A stretch of DNA of 36,392 nt from DATGKK01 sp035294725 (GTDB taxonomy: Bacteria; Actinomycetota; Acidimicrobiia; Acidimicrobiales; Bog-793), in contig DATGKK010000143.1 of assembly GCA_035294725.1 (NCBI GenBank), positions 1 through 36,392 of the forward strand, read 5' to 3'. Shown in pieces: positions 6,407 through 14,029 of this stretch (the first letter of the stretch is position 1; every line of letters begins with the position of its first letter). Under the pieces are notes generated by a model that worked only from the letters and a program-made list of their open reading frames with translations, searched no databases and was not told the DNA's origin. Position numbers and translations under genes: made by a program.

Positions 6407-8251
6407 TCAGCCAGCCGAGACGGGGGCCCAGTAGACCCGGGTGCCCCAGTTCGAGTAGGTGTCGCGCGCCTCGGGCCCGACGTACTCGTTCGCCATGTAG
6501 ATGTCCCCGTTGTAGTACTGGGCCATCGAGTAGTCCCCGTACCGGCACGTGCCGCCGGAGAAGGGCGGGTAGCAGGTGAAGTCGTCGAGCGGTGCCACGC
6601 CGTTCGCGGCGACGTGGACGACGCTGCCGGCGCCCGTCGCGGCCGAGAAGGTGGCGTAGGCCGCGCTCGGGTACCGGTCGGGTCCGGCGACGGCGAACGA
6701 GATGAAGCCGACGCCGCTCGCGTTGACGCCGATCACCGGGTAGAGCAGGTTCTGCGAGGTCTCCACGTAGCCCTGCTTCACCATCGTCGCCGACAGCTTG
6801 CCGCTCGAGATCGACGGGCGCAGCACGAACCAGGCCGCGCCGGCGTTCTCACCAGTCCCGTAGGCGAAGCCGGTCGTGAGCTCGGCGTAGAGGTTGCCGC
6901 TCGCGTAGGTGACCTCCTGGACGGCGTTGAAGTCCGTCTCGAGCTGCGCGGTGCCGGAGAAGCCCACGGAGGTGCCGAGGGGCGTGGGCCCGCTCTTTTG
7001 GATCGCGTTCGGCGGCTGCTCGGTGTAGGACTCGCTCGTGATGGTCTTCTCGACCATCGTGAGGGGAGCCCCCCGGTTGAGCCGGTTCGTGTGGAGCAGG
7101 GCGAAGACCTCGAGGCCCTTGGTGGTCACGTTGTTCGGCAGGTTCGCGTTCGACTCGACGAAGTACTCCGTGTCGACGAGGTTCGAGCCCTCGGTGATCG
7201 TCGAGGGCGAGAGGTGGTAACCGGCGTACGGGTCCGAGGTGAACGGGTCGGTGAACGTCTCGAGCGTCGGCATCTTGCCGCCGTTCGCAGCCGAGATGAG
7301 CCCACCCTTCGAGAGGGCGTAGATCACCGCGCCGTTGAATTCGCCGTTCACGACGGAGAACTCGTTCGTCGCGATGAAAAAGCCGCTCTTGTCGGCGCCG
7401 ACCTGGTCGAAGTCGCCGAAGCAGGGGCAGGCGCCGGCCGTGTTCGAGGCGTCGGTGGTGTTGATGGCAAAGATGGTGTAGCTCCCGAACGGGTTCGTCG
7501 TCGTGCTCACGGCGATGAACTGGAGGCTCGGAACGCTCCCGTCCGGCGTACCCACCTGGAACATCGTGAAGAACCAGTGGCCCGTGCTCGGGTCCCAGTA
7601 CGCCCGGGGGTCGGAGAGGAAGGTGCTCGGCGCAAGGCCGAACAGGTCGTAGGCGGGCACCGCTCCGAGCAGGGTCTGGCCGCTCGTGTTGTAGATGTTG
7701 AGCGTGTCGTTCACGAACTCGACGAGCACCGTGCCCATCGGGCTCGGCCCGACGGCAAGACCCTGGTCTGGGGGCGAGACGTCGCCGACGCCGCCGGCGT
7801 CGGGCGAGTTGGCGCCCCCGTTCATGAGCGCCGTGATGCCGTCGAAGCCGTGCTCACCGGCGACGTTGCCCGTGAAGCCGGCAAGGCTCGTCGCCCTCGG
7901 CAGGGCGGTGCGGGGCGCGCTCGCGTCTGAGCGGCGCGGGACCCGGCCGAGCGGGACGACGTGGCGGGTGGCGCCCGTGCGGGAGGCGGCGGGGGGTGCG
8001 TACTTCCCGATCGCCTGCTCGAGGTTGACCTTCCCGATCCTGACGAGCCGGGGACTGTTGATGGCGACGTGCGGGGTCTGCGACGCAGCCGGGTGGGTGC
8101 TCGCCTTCGTGGCGGCGCCGGCCCCCCCTCCTGCGAGAGGAGCGGCGAAGACGGTGACGGCGAGGCAGGCCGAGCCTGCGAGGGCGCCGGCGATCGACCG
8201 GCGCCGCCGCCGGCTCGCCTTCGGCGCTTGGTCGTGCAGGGTATCTCTCAC
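6407..8251 (-). CDS. large secreted protein of unknown function
   Basis: The product is 614 residues from GTG 8251. I chose this start because AAGGGGG (8256-8262) lies 4 bases before it and because it gives a classical signal peptide: VRDTLHDQAPKAS, five arginines, a hydrophobic core of about 25 residues, then a small-residue region near AGAAT. The frame stays open upstream for 49 more codons without signal-peptide character. The mature part is rich in Asn, Thr, Ser, Gly and aromatic residues. Phrases such as SDPRAYWDPSTGHWFF and VAVGPS resemble the repeats of sialidase-like beta-propellers, so an extracellular propeller fold is plausible. No catalytic motif or membrane anchor is visible. Its codon use is less extreme than its neighbours because of the Asn/Thr-rich composition. 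A strong hairpin follows the stop. Confidence 0.85.
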   Translation of the reverse strand: MRDTLHDQAPKASRRRRRSIAGALAGSACLAVTVFAAPLAGGGAGAATKASTHPAASQTPHVAINSPRLVRIGKVNLEQAIGKYAPPAASRTGATRHVVPLGRVPRRSDASAPRTALPRATSLAGFTGNVAGEHGFDGITALMNGGANSPDAGGVGDVSPPDQGLAVGPSPMGTVLVEFVNDTLNIYNTSGQTLLGAVPAYDLFGLAPSTFLSDPRAYWDPSTGHWFFTMFQVGTPDGSVPSLQFIAVSTTTNPFGSYTIFAINTTDASNTAGACPCFGDFDQVGADKSGFFIATNEFSVVNGEFNGAVIYALSKGGLISAANGGKMPTLETFTDPFTSDPYAGYHLSPSTITEGSNLVDTEYFVESNANLPNNVTTKGLEVFALLHTNRLNRGAPLTMVEKTITSESYTEQPPNAIQKSGPTPLGTSVGFSGTAQLETDFNAVQEVTYASGNLYAELTTGFAYGTGENAGAAWFVLRPSISSGKLSATMVKQGYVETSQNLLYPVIGVNASGVGFISFAVAGPDRYPSAAYATFSAATGAGSVVHVAANGVAPLDDFTCYPPFSGGTCRYGDYSMAQYYNGDIYMANEYVGPEARDTYSNWGTRVYWAPVSAG

Positions 8252-8255
8252 TGAT

Positions 8256-8262
8256 CCCCCTT
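8256..8262 (-). promoter_or_regulatory. Shine-Dalgarno site deciding the GTG start
   Basis: AAGGGGG lies 4 bases upstream of GTG 8251 on the minus strand and decides the start of the secreted protein against longer readings of the frame. Confidence 0.6.
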
Positions 8263-8274
8263 CTGGGATGAGGC

Positions 8275-8289
8275 AGCAGCACTGCTGCT
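8275..8289. repeat. inverted repeat next to the ribosome site
   Basis: AGCAGCA-C-TGCTGCT is a perfect 7-bp inverted repeat with a one-base centre, 13 bases upstream of the Shine-Dalgarno site of the secreted-protein gene. It could be an operator or, as RNA, a small hairpin in a leader of about 100 bases (a possible -10 TATGGT lies near 8350). The rest of 8252-8406 shows nothing I can assign. Confidence 0.4.
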
Positions 8290-8406
8290 CGTGGGCTCCG
8301 AGGCGCTGCTCCGCCGCCTGGTGTGGGGACGTCGTGCACCGCCACCACCGACCATAGGAGACGCAGGGCTCGGGCGCCAGCGATTTCGCGGGCGGCACGG
8401 GACCGG

Positions 8407-9396
8407 TCAGCCCGGGTCGGCCTCGTGGCCGGCCGGGTGGAGGCCCCAGTACGCCTCGCCCGGCGCGAGCTCGCCCTTCACCACCTCGTGGATGGCCCGG
8501 CAGATCGGCAGGACGAGCCCATAGCGCTCGGCGAGGTCGAGGACGAGCTCGGCGGTCTTCACCCCCTCGGCCACCATGTGGAGGCCGGCGAGGATCTCCT
8601 CGAGGCGCTCCCCCCGGCCGAGCCGCTCCCCCACCATCCGGTTGCGGGAGTAGGGGCTCATACAGGTGGCCACGAGGTCGCCCATCCCGGCGAGTCCGGC
8701 GAAGGTCGGCTGCTCGGCTCCCATGGCCATCCCGAGGCGGGTCAGCTCCGCAAGCCCGCGAGCCATGACCGCGGCGCGGGTGTTGTCCCCGACCCCGAGG
8801 CCCTCGCCGATGCCGGCCGCGATCGCCACCACGTTCTTCAGCGCTCCGCCCACCTCGCAGCCGATGACGTCGTGGTTGAGGTAGACGCGGAAGAGCCCCC
8901 GCATGAGGACCTTCTGGATCTCTGCGGCAACGGCGAGGTCCTCGGTCGCGACGACGGCCGCCGCCGCCTTGCCCTCCATGATCTCCCTGGCGATGTTCGG
9001 CCCGGTGAGGGCTGCGGCCGGGTGGCCGGGGAGGACCTCGCGGATCACCTCGGTCATCCGGAGCCCCGTCCCTTGCTCGAAGCCCTTCGAGAGGCTCACG
9101 ACCGGGATCCAGGGCCGGACGTGGGCCGAAGCGGCGAGAAGGGTCTCGCGAAAGCCGCCCGTCGGCACCCCGACGACGAGGAGGTCGGCGCCGGAGACCG
9201 CCTCCTCGAGGTCGCTCGTCGCCCGGAGCGCGCTCGGGAGGGCGTGCCCGGCGAGGTAGCGCTCGTTCACGTGACGCTCGCGGATCTGGCGGGCCACCGC
9301 CTCGTCACGAGCCCAGAGGATCGTCGGGTGACGGGGGGCGATGAGGGCGGACATCGTCGTGCCCCACGAGCCCGCCCCGAGCACCGTCACCTTCAC
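8407..9396 (-). CDS. gpsA: glycerol-3-phosphate dehydrogenase [NAD(P)+]
   Basis: GpsA reduces dihydroxyacetone phosphate to sn-glycerol 3-phosphate, the backbone for phospholipid synthesis. The 329-residue product has the N-terminal Rossmann loop VLGAGSWGTT, the conserved SLSKGFEQGT, TGPNIAREI, and the substrate-binding block LKNVVAIAAGIGEGLGVGDNTRAA with the catalytic lysine near residue 185. Length and motifs are standard. The start is GTG (VKVTVLGAG) with AGGGAGGA 4 bases upstream. It is the last gene of the acyl-CoA carboxylase/AtuA operon, 39 bases after the enoyl-CoA hydratase stop. Confidence 0.96.
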   Translation of the reverse strand: MKVTVLGAGSWGTTMSALIAPRHPTILWARDEAVARQIRERHVNERYLAGHALPSALRATSDLEEAVSGADLLVVGVPTGGFRETLLAASAHVRPWIPVVSLSKGFEQGTGLRMTEVIREVLPGHPAAALTGPNIAREIMEGKAAAAVVATEDLAVAAEIQKVLMRGLFRVYLNHDVIGCEVGGALKNVVAIAAGIGEGLGVGDNTRAAVMARGLAELTRLGMAMGAEQPTFAGLAGMGDLVATCMSPYSRNRMVGERLGRGERLEEILAGLHMVAEGVKTAELVLDLAERYGLVLPICRAIHEVVKGELAPGEAYWGLHPAGHEADPG

Positions 9397-9435
9397 GCCG
9401 TCCTCCCTTCCTCGCCCACCGTCCGCCTCCGGTGC

Positions 9436-10200
9436 TCAGGCCTGCCCGGGCGCCCACGACGGCGGCCGCCGCTCCCGGAACGCCGCCATGCCCTCCGCGG
9501 CCTCCGGGGAGGCGAACAGGCTCGCCGACAGCTCGGCGGTCCAGGTGAAGGCGGTGTCCCGCCGCATCCCCGGCACGTCGTAGACGAGGCGCTTCGCGGC
9601 GGCGAGGGCGCCGGGAGCGGCGCGCATGACGGCCGAGAGCACGAACGCGACCGCCTCGTCGAGCCGCTCGGGCGGGACGGCACGGTTGACGAGGCCCACC
9701 TCGGCGGCTCGCTGGGCCTCGATCCGCTCGCCGGTGAGGAACAGCTCGAGGGCATCCGCCCGGCGCAGCTTCGGCAGGCAGACGACCGAGATGATCGCCG
9801 GGGCGACCCCGATCGTCACCTCCGTGAAGGCGAAGCGGGCCTCGGTCGAGGCGAGCGAGATGTCGCACGCTGCCGCGAGCCCGACGCCGCCGCCCATGCA
9901 GTGGCCGCCGATCCGGCCGATCACCGGCTTGGGATGCTCGACGATGGCGGTGAGCACGTCGGCGAGGCGGTGCCGGAGCGGCTCGCCGGGCTCCGAGCCC
10001 TTGAGGTCCGCTCCTGCGCAGAACGACGGACCGGTGTTGGCGAGAACGACGGCGCGGCACGACGGGTCCGTGCTCGCCTCGGCGAGATGGTCGCCGAGGG
10101 CGTTCAGCATGGCGGTGCTGAGGGCGTTGCGCCGCTCGGGGTCGTCGAGGGTGATCGTCGTGACCCCGTCGCTCCGCTCGCACCGGGTGGGCCCGCTCAT
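9436..10200 (-). CDS. enoyl-CoA hydratase/isomerase family protein
   Basis: This is a 254-residue crotonase-fold protein that would hydrate an enoyl-CoA. The oxyanion-hole segments are FCAGADLKG near residues 60-68 and the glycine-rich GGHCMGGGVGLAAACD near 104-119. The acids of canonical hydratases would sit in FTEVTIGVAPA, where E is present in FTEV; the second position is less clear, so hydratase versus isomerase is not settled. Its ATG overlaps the AtuA-family stop by 4 bases (ATGA), implying coupled translation. In Pseudomonas, AtuE (an isohexenyl-glutaconyl-CoA hydratase) is encoded with AtuA, AtuC and AtuF; by analogy this protein may hydrate the product of the carboxylase encoded upstream. 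Confidence 0.88.
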   Translation of the reverse strand: MSGPTRCERSDGVTTITLDDPERRNALSTAMLNALGDHLAEASTDPSCRAVVLANTGPSFCAGADLKGSEPGEPLRHRLADVLTAIVEHPKPVIGRIGGHCMGGGVGLAAACDISLASTEARFAFTEVTIGVAPAIISVVCLPKLRRADALELFLTGERIEAQRAAEVGLVNRAVPPERLDEAVAFVLSAVMRAAPGALAAAKRLVYDVPGMRRDTAFTWTAELSASLFASPEAAEGMAAFRERRPPSWAPGQA

Positions 10201-11951
10201 GGGTGGAGCTCCCTCGGGACCGGCACGACCTTGGCCCGCAGGTACTCACCGAGCCCCTTTGCCTGGCCGTCGATGCGGGAGGAGGCGGCCACCCCCTCGC
10301 CGAGGAGGCCGTAGAGGACGAAGTTGAGCGCCCTCAGGTTGGGAAGGTCGAAGCGCTCTACCCGGAGCGGGCGCGCCTCTGGGAGGAGGTCCCGCAGGCG
10401 CTCGACGGTGAGCCACCACGACAGCCACCGAAAGGAGCGGTCCGTCCGTGCGAAGACGCCGAGGTTGGCGTTGCCCCCCTTGTCGCCCGAGCGGGCGCCG
10501 GCGATCCGCCCGAGCGGGAGCGGAGCCGTCTCCCCGCCCTCGAAGGCCGCGACGCCGCCTGCGGAGGCAGGAGGAGCGCCCGCCGCCGCCGTCGAGGGCG
10601 GCAGCGGCTCGACCAGGTGTCGCTTCCCGTTCACCACCACCTCCTGCCAGACGAGCTCCGCCGGGACGGCGGCCGGCCAGTAGACCCCGTAGGCCTGGGT
10701 CGCCGATCCGGCGCCGAACAGTCCGGGGTAGCTCGCGAGGGCGAGCTCGGTCACCTTGGCGCTGAAGGCCCGCCCGACCTTGCGCTCGTCGGGGTCCTTC
10801 ACGGTGATCCGCAGCTGCGCCATCGCGGCCTCGTTCGTCGGCGGGTCCTCCTGGTCGGTCCGGAGCAGGTCCACCTCGACCGCTGCGAACGACTCCTTCC
10901 CGCCCGGCACCGATGCCCACAGCGCCCGCTCGAAGGCGGCCGCCTTTGTCTCGACGTCGAGGCCCGTGAGGATCATCGTGAGCGTGGTGCGGTGGCCGCC
11001 GAGGTAGTTCATCGCCACCTTGGTGGTCGTGGGCGGCGGCTCTCCCCGTACCCCGGAGATGCGGACCCGGTCGGGACCCTCCTGCGAGAGCTCGATCGTG
11101 TCGAAGCGGGCGGTCACGTCGGGGTTGGCATAGCGAGGCGAGGCGATCTCGTACAACAGCTGGGCCGTCACGGTCTCGACCGAGACGAGCCCGCCGTGGC
11201 CCGGGTGTTTCGTGATCACCGAGGAGCCGTCGCCGGCGATCTCCGCGATCGGGAAACCCACGTGCTCGAGGCCGGGCACCTCCTCGAAGAAGCTGAAGTT
11301 CCCCCCAGTCGCCTGCGCCCCGCACTCGATGACGTGACCGGCCACGACGGCGCCGGCGAGAGCATCCCAGTCGTCGCGCCGCCAGCCGTGGTGCCAGGCA
11401 GCCGGGCCGAGCGCGAGGGCGGCGTCGGTCACGCGGCCGGTGACGACGATGTCCGCGCCCTGGCCGAGGGCCTCCGCGATGCCGAACCCCCCGAGGTAGG
11501 CGTTCGCCGTGACGACGTCGCGATCAGCGAGCGGCTCGCCGGTGTCGAGGTTGGCGAAGTCGCAGCCGGCCTCGCGGAGCTCGGCGAGCCGCCCCATGAG
11601 GTCGTCCCCCTCTATGTAGGCGACGGCGGGCGCGAGGCCGAGCCGGTCGGCCAGCTCCTCAACCCGCTCCGCGAGGCGGGCGGGGGCGAGGCCACCGGCG
11701 TTCGAGACGACCTTGATGCCCCGATCGAGGCAGGTTCCCATCACCTGCTCCATCTGGGTGAGGAAGGAGCGGGCGTAGCCGGCCGCGGGGTCCCTCATCC
11801 GGTTCTTCGCGAGGATGAGCATCGTGAGCTCGGCGAGCCAGTCGCCCGTGAGGACGTCGATCGGGCCTCCCTCCACCATCTCGGCGGCGGCCGAGAGCCG
11901 GTCCCCGTAGAACCCGCTGCAGTTCGCCACCTTGAGCGGCGCCGGGCTCAT
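10197..11951 (-). CDS. AtuA family protein (acyclic terpene utilization family)
   Basis: The 584-residue protein belongs to the AtuA (DUF1446) family. It has the large N-terminal domain (NCSGFYGDRL, GDWLAELTMLILAKNR, VVSNAGGLAP, IEGDD) and a smaller C-terminal domain (APLPLGRIAGARSGDKGGNANLGVFAR, then RFDLPNLRALNFVLYGLLGEG). AtuA is needed in Pseudomonas for citronellol/geraniol breakdown, but its biochemical role is not established. The ATG overlaps the stop of the carboxylase alpha-subunit gene (ATGA), and its own stop overlaps the hydratase start. The pairing of AtuA with an acyl-CoA carboxylase and an enoyl-CoA hydratase is common in actinobacteria and suggests branched-chain or terpenoid acyl-CoA breakdown. 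No acyl-CoA dehydrogenase or lyase gene is present in the cluster. Confidence 0.9.
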   Translation of the reverse strand: MSPAPLKVANCSGFYGDRLSAAAEMVEGGPIDVLTGDWLAELTMLILAKNRMRDPAAGYARSFLTQMEQVMGTCLDRGIKVVSNAGGLAPARLAERVEELADRLGLAPAVAYIEGDDLMGRLAELREAGCDFANLDTGEPLADRDVVTANAYLGGFGIAEALGQGADIVVTGRVTDAALALGPAAWHHGWRRDDWDALAGAVVAGHVIECGAQATGGNFSFFEEVPGLEHVGFPIAEIAGDGSSVITKHPGHGGLVSVETVTAQLLYEIASPRYANPDVTARFDTIELSQEGPDRVRISGVRGEPPPTTTKVAMNYLGGHRTTLTMILTGLDVETKAAAFERALWASVPGGKESFAAVEVDLLRTDQEDPPTNEAAMAQLRITVKDPDERKVGRAFSAKVTELALASYPGLFGAGSATQAYGVYWPAAVPAELVWQEVVVNGKRHLVEPLPPSTAAAGAPPASAGGVAAFEGGETAPLPLGRIAGARSGDKGGNANLGVFARTDRSFRWLSWWLTVERLRDLLPEARPLRVERFDLPNLRALNFVLYGLLGEGVAASSRIDGQAKGLGEYLRAKVVPVPRELHP

Positions 11952-14029
11952 CTCGCCCCCGCCCTGCCCGGTGGTGTCGGCGCCGCCCGCCCGTCTCGCT
12001 GCTCGGGAGCAGCCCGCCCGTCGTGGTCGAGAGCGGGGTCGATCGCGACGAGGAGGTCGCCGCTCGCGACCTGCGAGCCGGCTGTCACCCTCACCTCCCG
12101 CACCGTGCCGGCAACCGGTGCGGTGATCCGGTGCTCCATCTTCATGGCCTCGACGATGACGAGGAGCTGCCCTCGGGCCACCTCCTCCCCGACCTCGGCG
12201 TGGGTGGAGAGGACCCTGCCGGGCATCGGGGCGACGAGGGCTCCCTTGGTGCCGGGCCGGGCCGGCTCGGGGAACCTCGGGAGCTCCACGAGCTCGAGGG
12301 CGGCACCCGACTCGAAGCCGACGACGGTGCGGGCACCGACGCGGTCGACACGGAGGCGGTGCCGCACGCCCTCCACCTCGAGGCCGCCGCCCCGGCGCAC
12401 GACGGTGGACTCCTCCTCGCCCTCGGGTCCCGCCACGCTCACGGCGAAGCTGCCGTCGCGGCGCCGGCGGTACTCGACCGTGACCGTCGCCGGCTCACCG
12501 GCCCCGCCTTCCGGGGAGCCTTCGATCCGGTAGGTCCGGCGCTCGGGGGGCAGTACGCCGTTGCGCCACCCGCTCGGCAGGCTCGCGAGCACCGGGGCAG
12601 CCGCCCGCGCACTTTCCTCGGCGGCGAGGGCCGCCGCGAGCCCCGCCAGGCGCCGGCCCGTCGGACCGGGGTCGATCCGGGCCGGCACCTGGCGCTCCTC
12701 GATAAAGGCCGTGGTCGTGTCGCCGCTCAAGAAGGCCTCGTCGCGGAGGATGCCGATGAGGTGCTCCCGGTTCGTCGTGAGACCGACGACCGCGGTCCGG
12801 GCGAGGGCGAGGGCGAGCCGGCCGGCTGCCTCCCGGCGGGTCGGGCCATGCGCGACGACCTTCGCAAGGAGCGGGTCGAACTCGATCCCGACGACCGAGC
12901 CGGTCTCGATGCCGGAGTCGACGCGCACGGCCGGCTCGCCGGCCGGCCGCCAGAGCTCGACGCGCCCCGCGGCAGGGAGGTAGCCCGCCGCAACGTCCTC
13001 GGCGTACAGGCGGGCCTCGATGGCGTGGCCGCGCAGGGTGAGGTCGTCCTGGGAGAACGAGAGCGGTGCTCCCATCGCGACGAGCAGCTGCTCGCGAACG
13101 AGGTCGAGGCCGGTCACGAGCTCGGTGACCGGGTGCTCGACCTGGAGGCGGGTGGTGACCTCGAGGAAGAAGAAGCGACCGTCGGGGGCAAGGAGGAGCT
13201 CGACGGTGCCGGTGCTCACGTAGCCGAACGCCGCTGCGATGCGAAGCGCCGCCTGGCCCAGCTCCTCCCTCAGCTCCGGGCTCACCGCCGGCGAGGGCGC
13301 CTCCTCGACCACCTTCTGGTGGCGACGTTGGATCGAGCACTCGCGCTCGCCGCAGTGGACGAGGTTGCCGTGCTCGTCGCCGAGGACCTGGACCTCGACG
13401 TGGCGGGCCCGCTCGAGGTAGGGCTCGACGAAGACCCGCTCGTCGCCGAAGGCCGCCTTCGCCTCGCGCGCGGCGGCCGCCACGGCGTCAGCGAGCTCGT
13501 CTCGGCGGCGCACGATCCGCATCCCCTTGCCCCCGCCGCCTGCGACCGCCTTGATGATGACGGGGAGCGGGAGATCGGACCAGGCGATCGCGTCACCGGC
13601 TCGGCTCGGTGGGTCGCCGAGGACGGGGATCCCGGCCGCAACGGCCGCTTGTCGAGCGGCCAGCTTGTCGCCGAGGGCGGCGATGGCGGCGGTGGGCGGG
13701 CCGACGAAGACGAGGCCGGCTTTGCGGACCGCCTCGGCGAAACCGGCGCTCTCGGAGAGGAAGCCGTAGCCCGGGTGGACGGCGTCGCAGCCGGTGCGCC
13801 GGGCCGCCTCGAGCAGCCGTGCCGGGTCGAGGTAGGTCTCGGCCGCCGACCGGCCGCCGAGGGCGACGGCGGCGCCGGCCTCTGCCGCGAAGGGCGCGAG
13901 TGCGTCGCCATCGGCGTAGCCGACGGCGGTCTCGATGCCCATCTCGTGGGCGCTGCGGATGACCCGGCGGGCGATCTCGCCGCGGTTCGCCACGAACAGG
14001 CGCCGGATCTGGCGCCCGGCGCCGCTCAC
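11948..14029 (-). CDS. biotin carboxylase/biotin-carrier (alpha) subunit of an acyl-CoA carboxylase
   Basis: The 693-residue protein has the order biotin carboxylase N-domain (RRLFVANRGEIARRVIR), ATP-grasp (IIKAVAGGGGKGMRIV), C-terminal carboxylase domain, a linker domain, and a biotinyl domain with VEAMKMEHRI near residue 626, where the lysine carries biotin. It carboxylates biotin with bicarbonate and ATP for the beta subunit encoded just upstream. One active-site change stands out: the nearly invariant EMNTRLQVEH reads EVTTRLQVEH, so T292 replaces the Asn that corresponds to N290 of E. coli AccC. The codon is clearly ACC. The neighbouring Glu, Arg and QVEH are intact. The GTG start overlaps the beta-subunit stop (GTGA). 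Alternatives are the 3-methylcrotonyl-, geranyl- or propionyl-CoA carboxylase type; context favours the first two. Confidence 0.93.
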   Translation of the reverse strand: MSGAGRQIRRLFVANRGEIARRVIRSAHEMGIETAVGYADGDALAPFAAEAGAAVALGGRSAAETYLDPARLLEAARRTGCDAVHPGYGFLSESAGFAEAVRKAGLVFVGPPTAAIAALGDKLAARQAAVAAGIPVLGDPPSRAGDAIAWSDLPLPVIIKAVAGGGGKGMRIVRRRDELADAVAAAAREAKAAFGDERVFVEPYLERARHVEVQVLGDEHGNLVHCGERECSIQRRHQKVVEEAPSPAVSPELREELGQAALRIAAAFGYVSTGTVELLLAPDGRFFFLEVTTRLQVEHPVTELVTGLDLVREQLLVAMGAPLSFSQDDLTLRGHAIEARLYAEDVAAGYLPAAGRVELWRPAGEPAVRVDSGIETGSVVGIEFDPLLAKVVAHGPTRREAAGRLALALARTAVVGLTTNREHLIGILRDEAFLSGDTTTAFIEERQVPARIDPGPTGRRLAGLAAALAAEESARAAAPVLASLPSGWRNGVLPPERRTYRIEGSPEGGAGEPATVTVEYRRRRDGSFAVSVAGPEGEEESTVVRRGGGLEVEGVRHRLRVDRVGARTVVGFESGAALELVELPRFPEPARPGTKGALVAPMPGRVLSTHAEVGEEVARGQLLVIVEAMKMEHRITAPVAGTVREVRVTAGSQVASGDLLVAIDPALDHDGRAAPEQRDGRAAPTPPGRAGAR

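Noticed and set aside
6257..7930. Long plus-strand open frame opposite the secreted-protein gene, and similar ones at 8323-10314, 10203-12533, 12023-14161 and 30363-32621
   Set aside because: They are antisense to genes with clear families, are rich in Arg/Gly/Ala/Val with no domain, and arise from the scarcity of stop codons at this GC content.
13551..13910. Possible frameshift in the carboxylase alpha subunit because other frames are open here
   Set aside because: The main frame keeps the ATP-grasp and N-domain motifs without a break.
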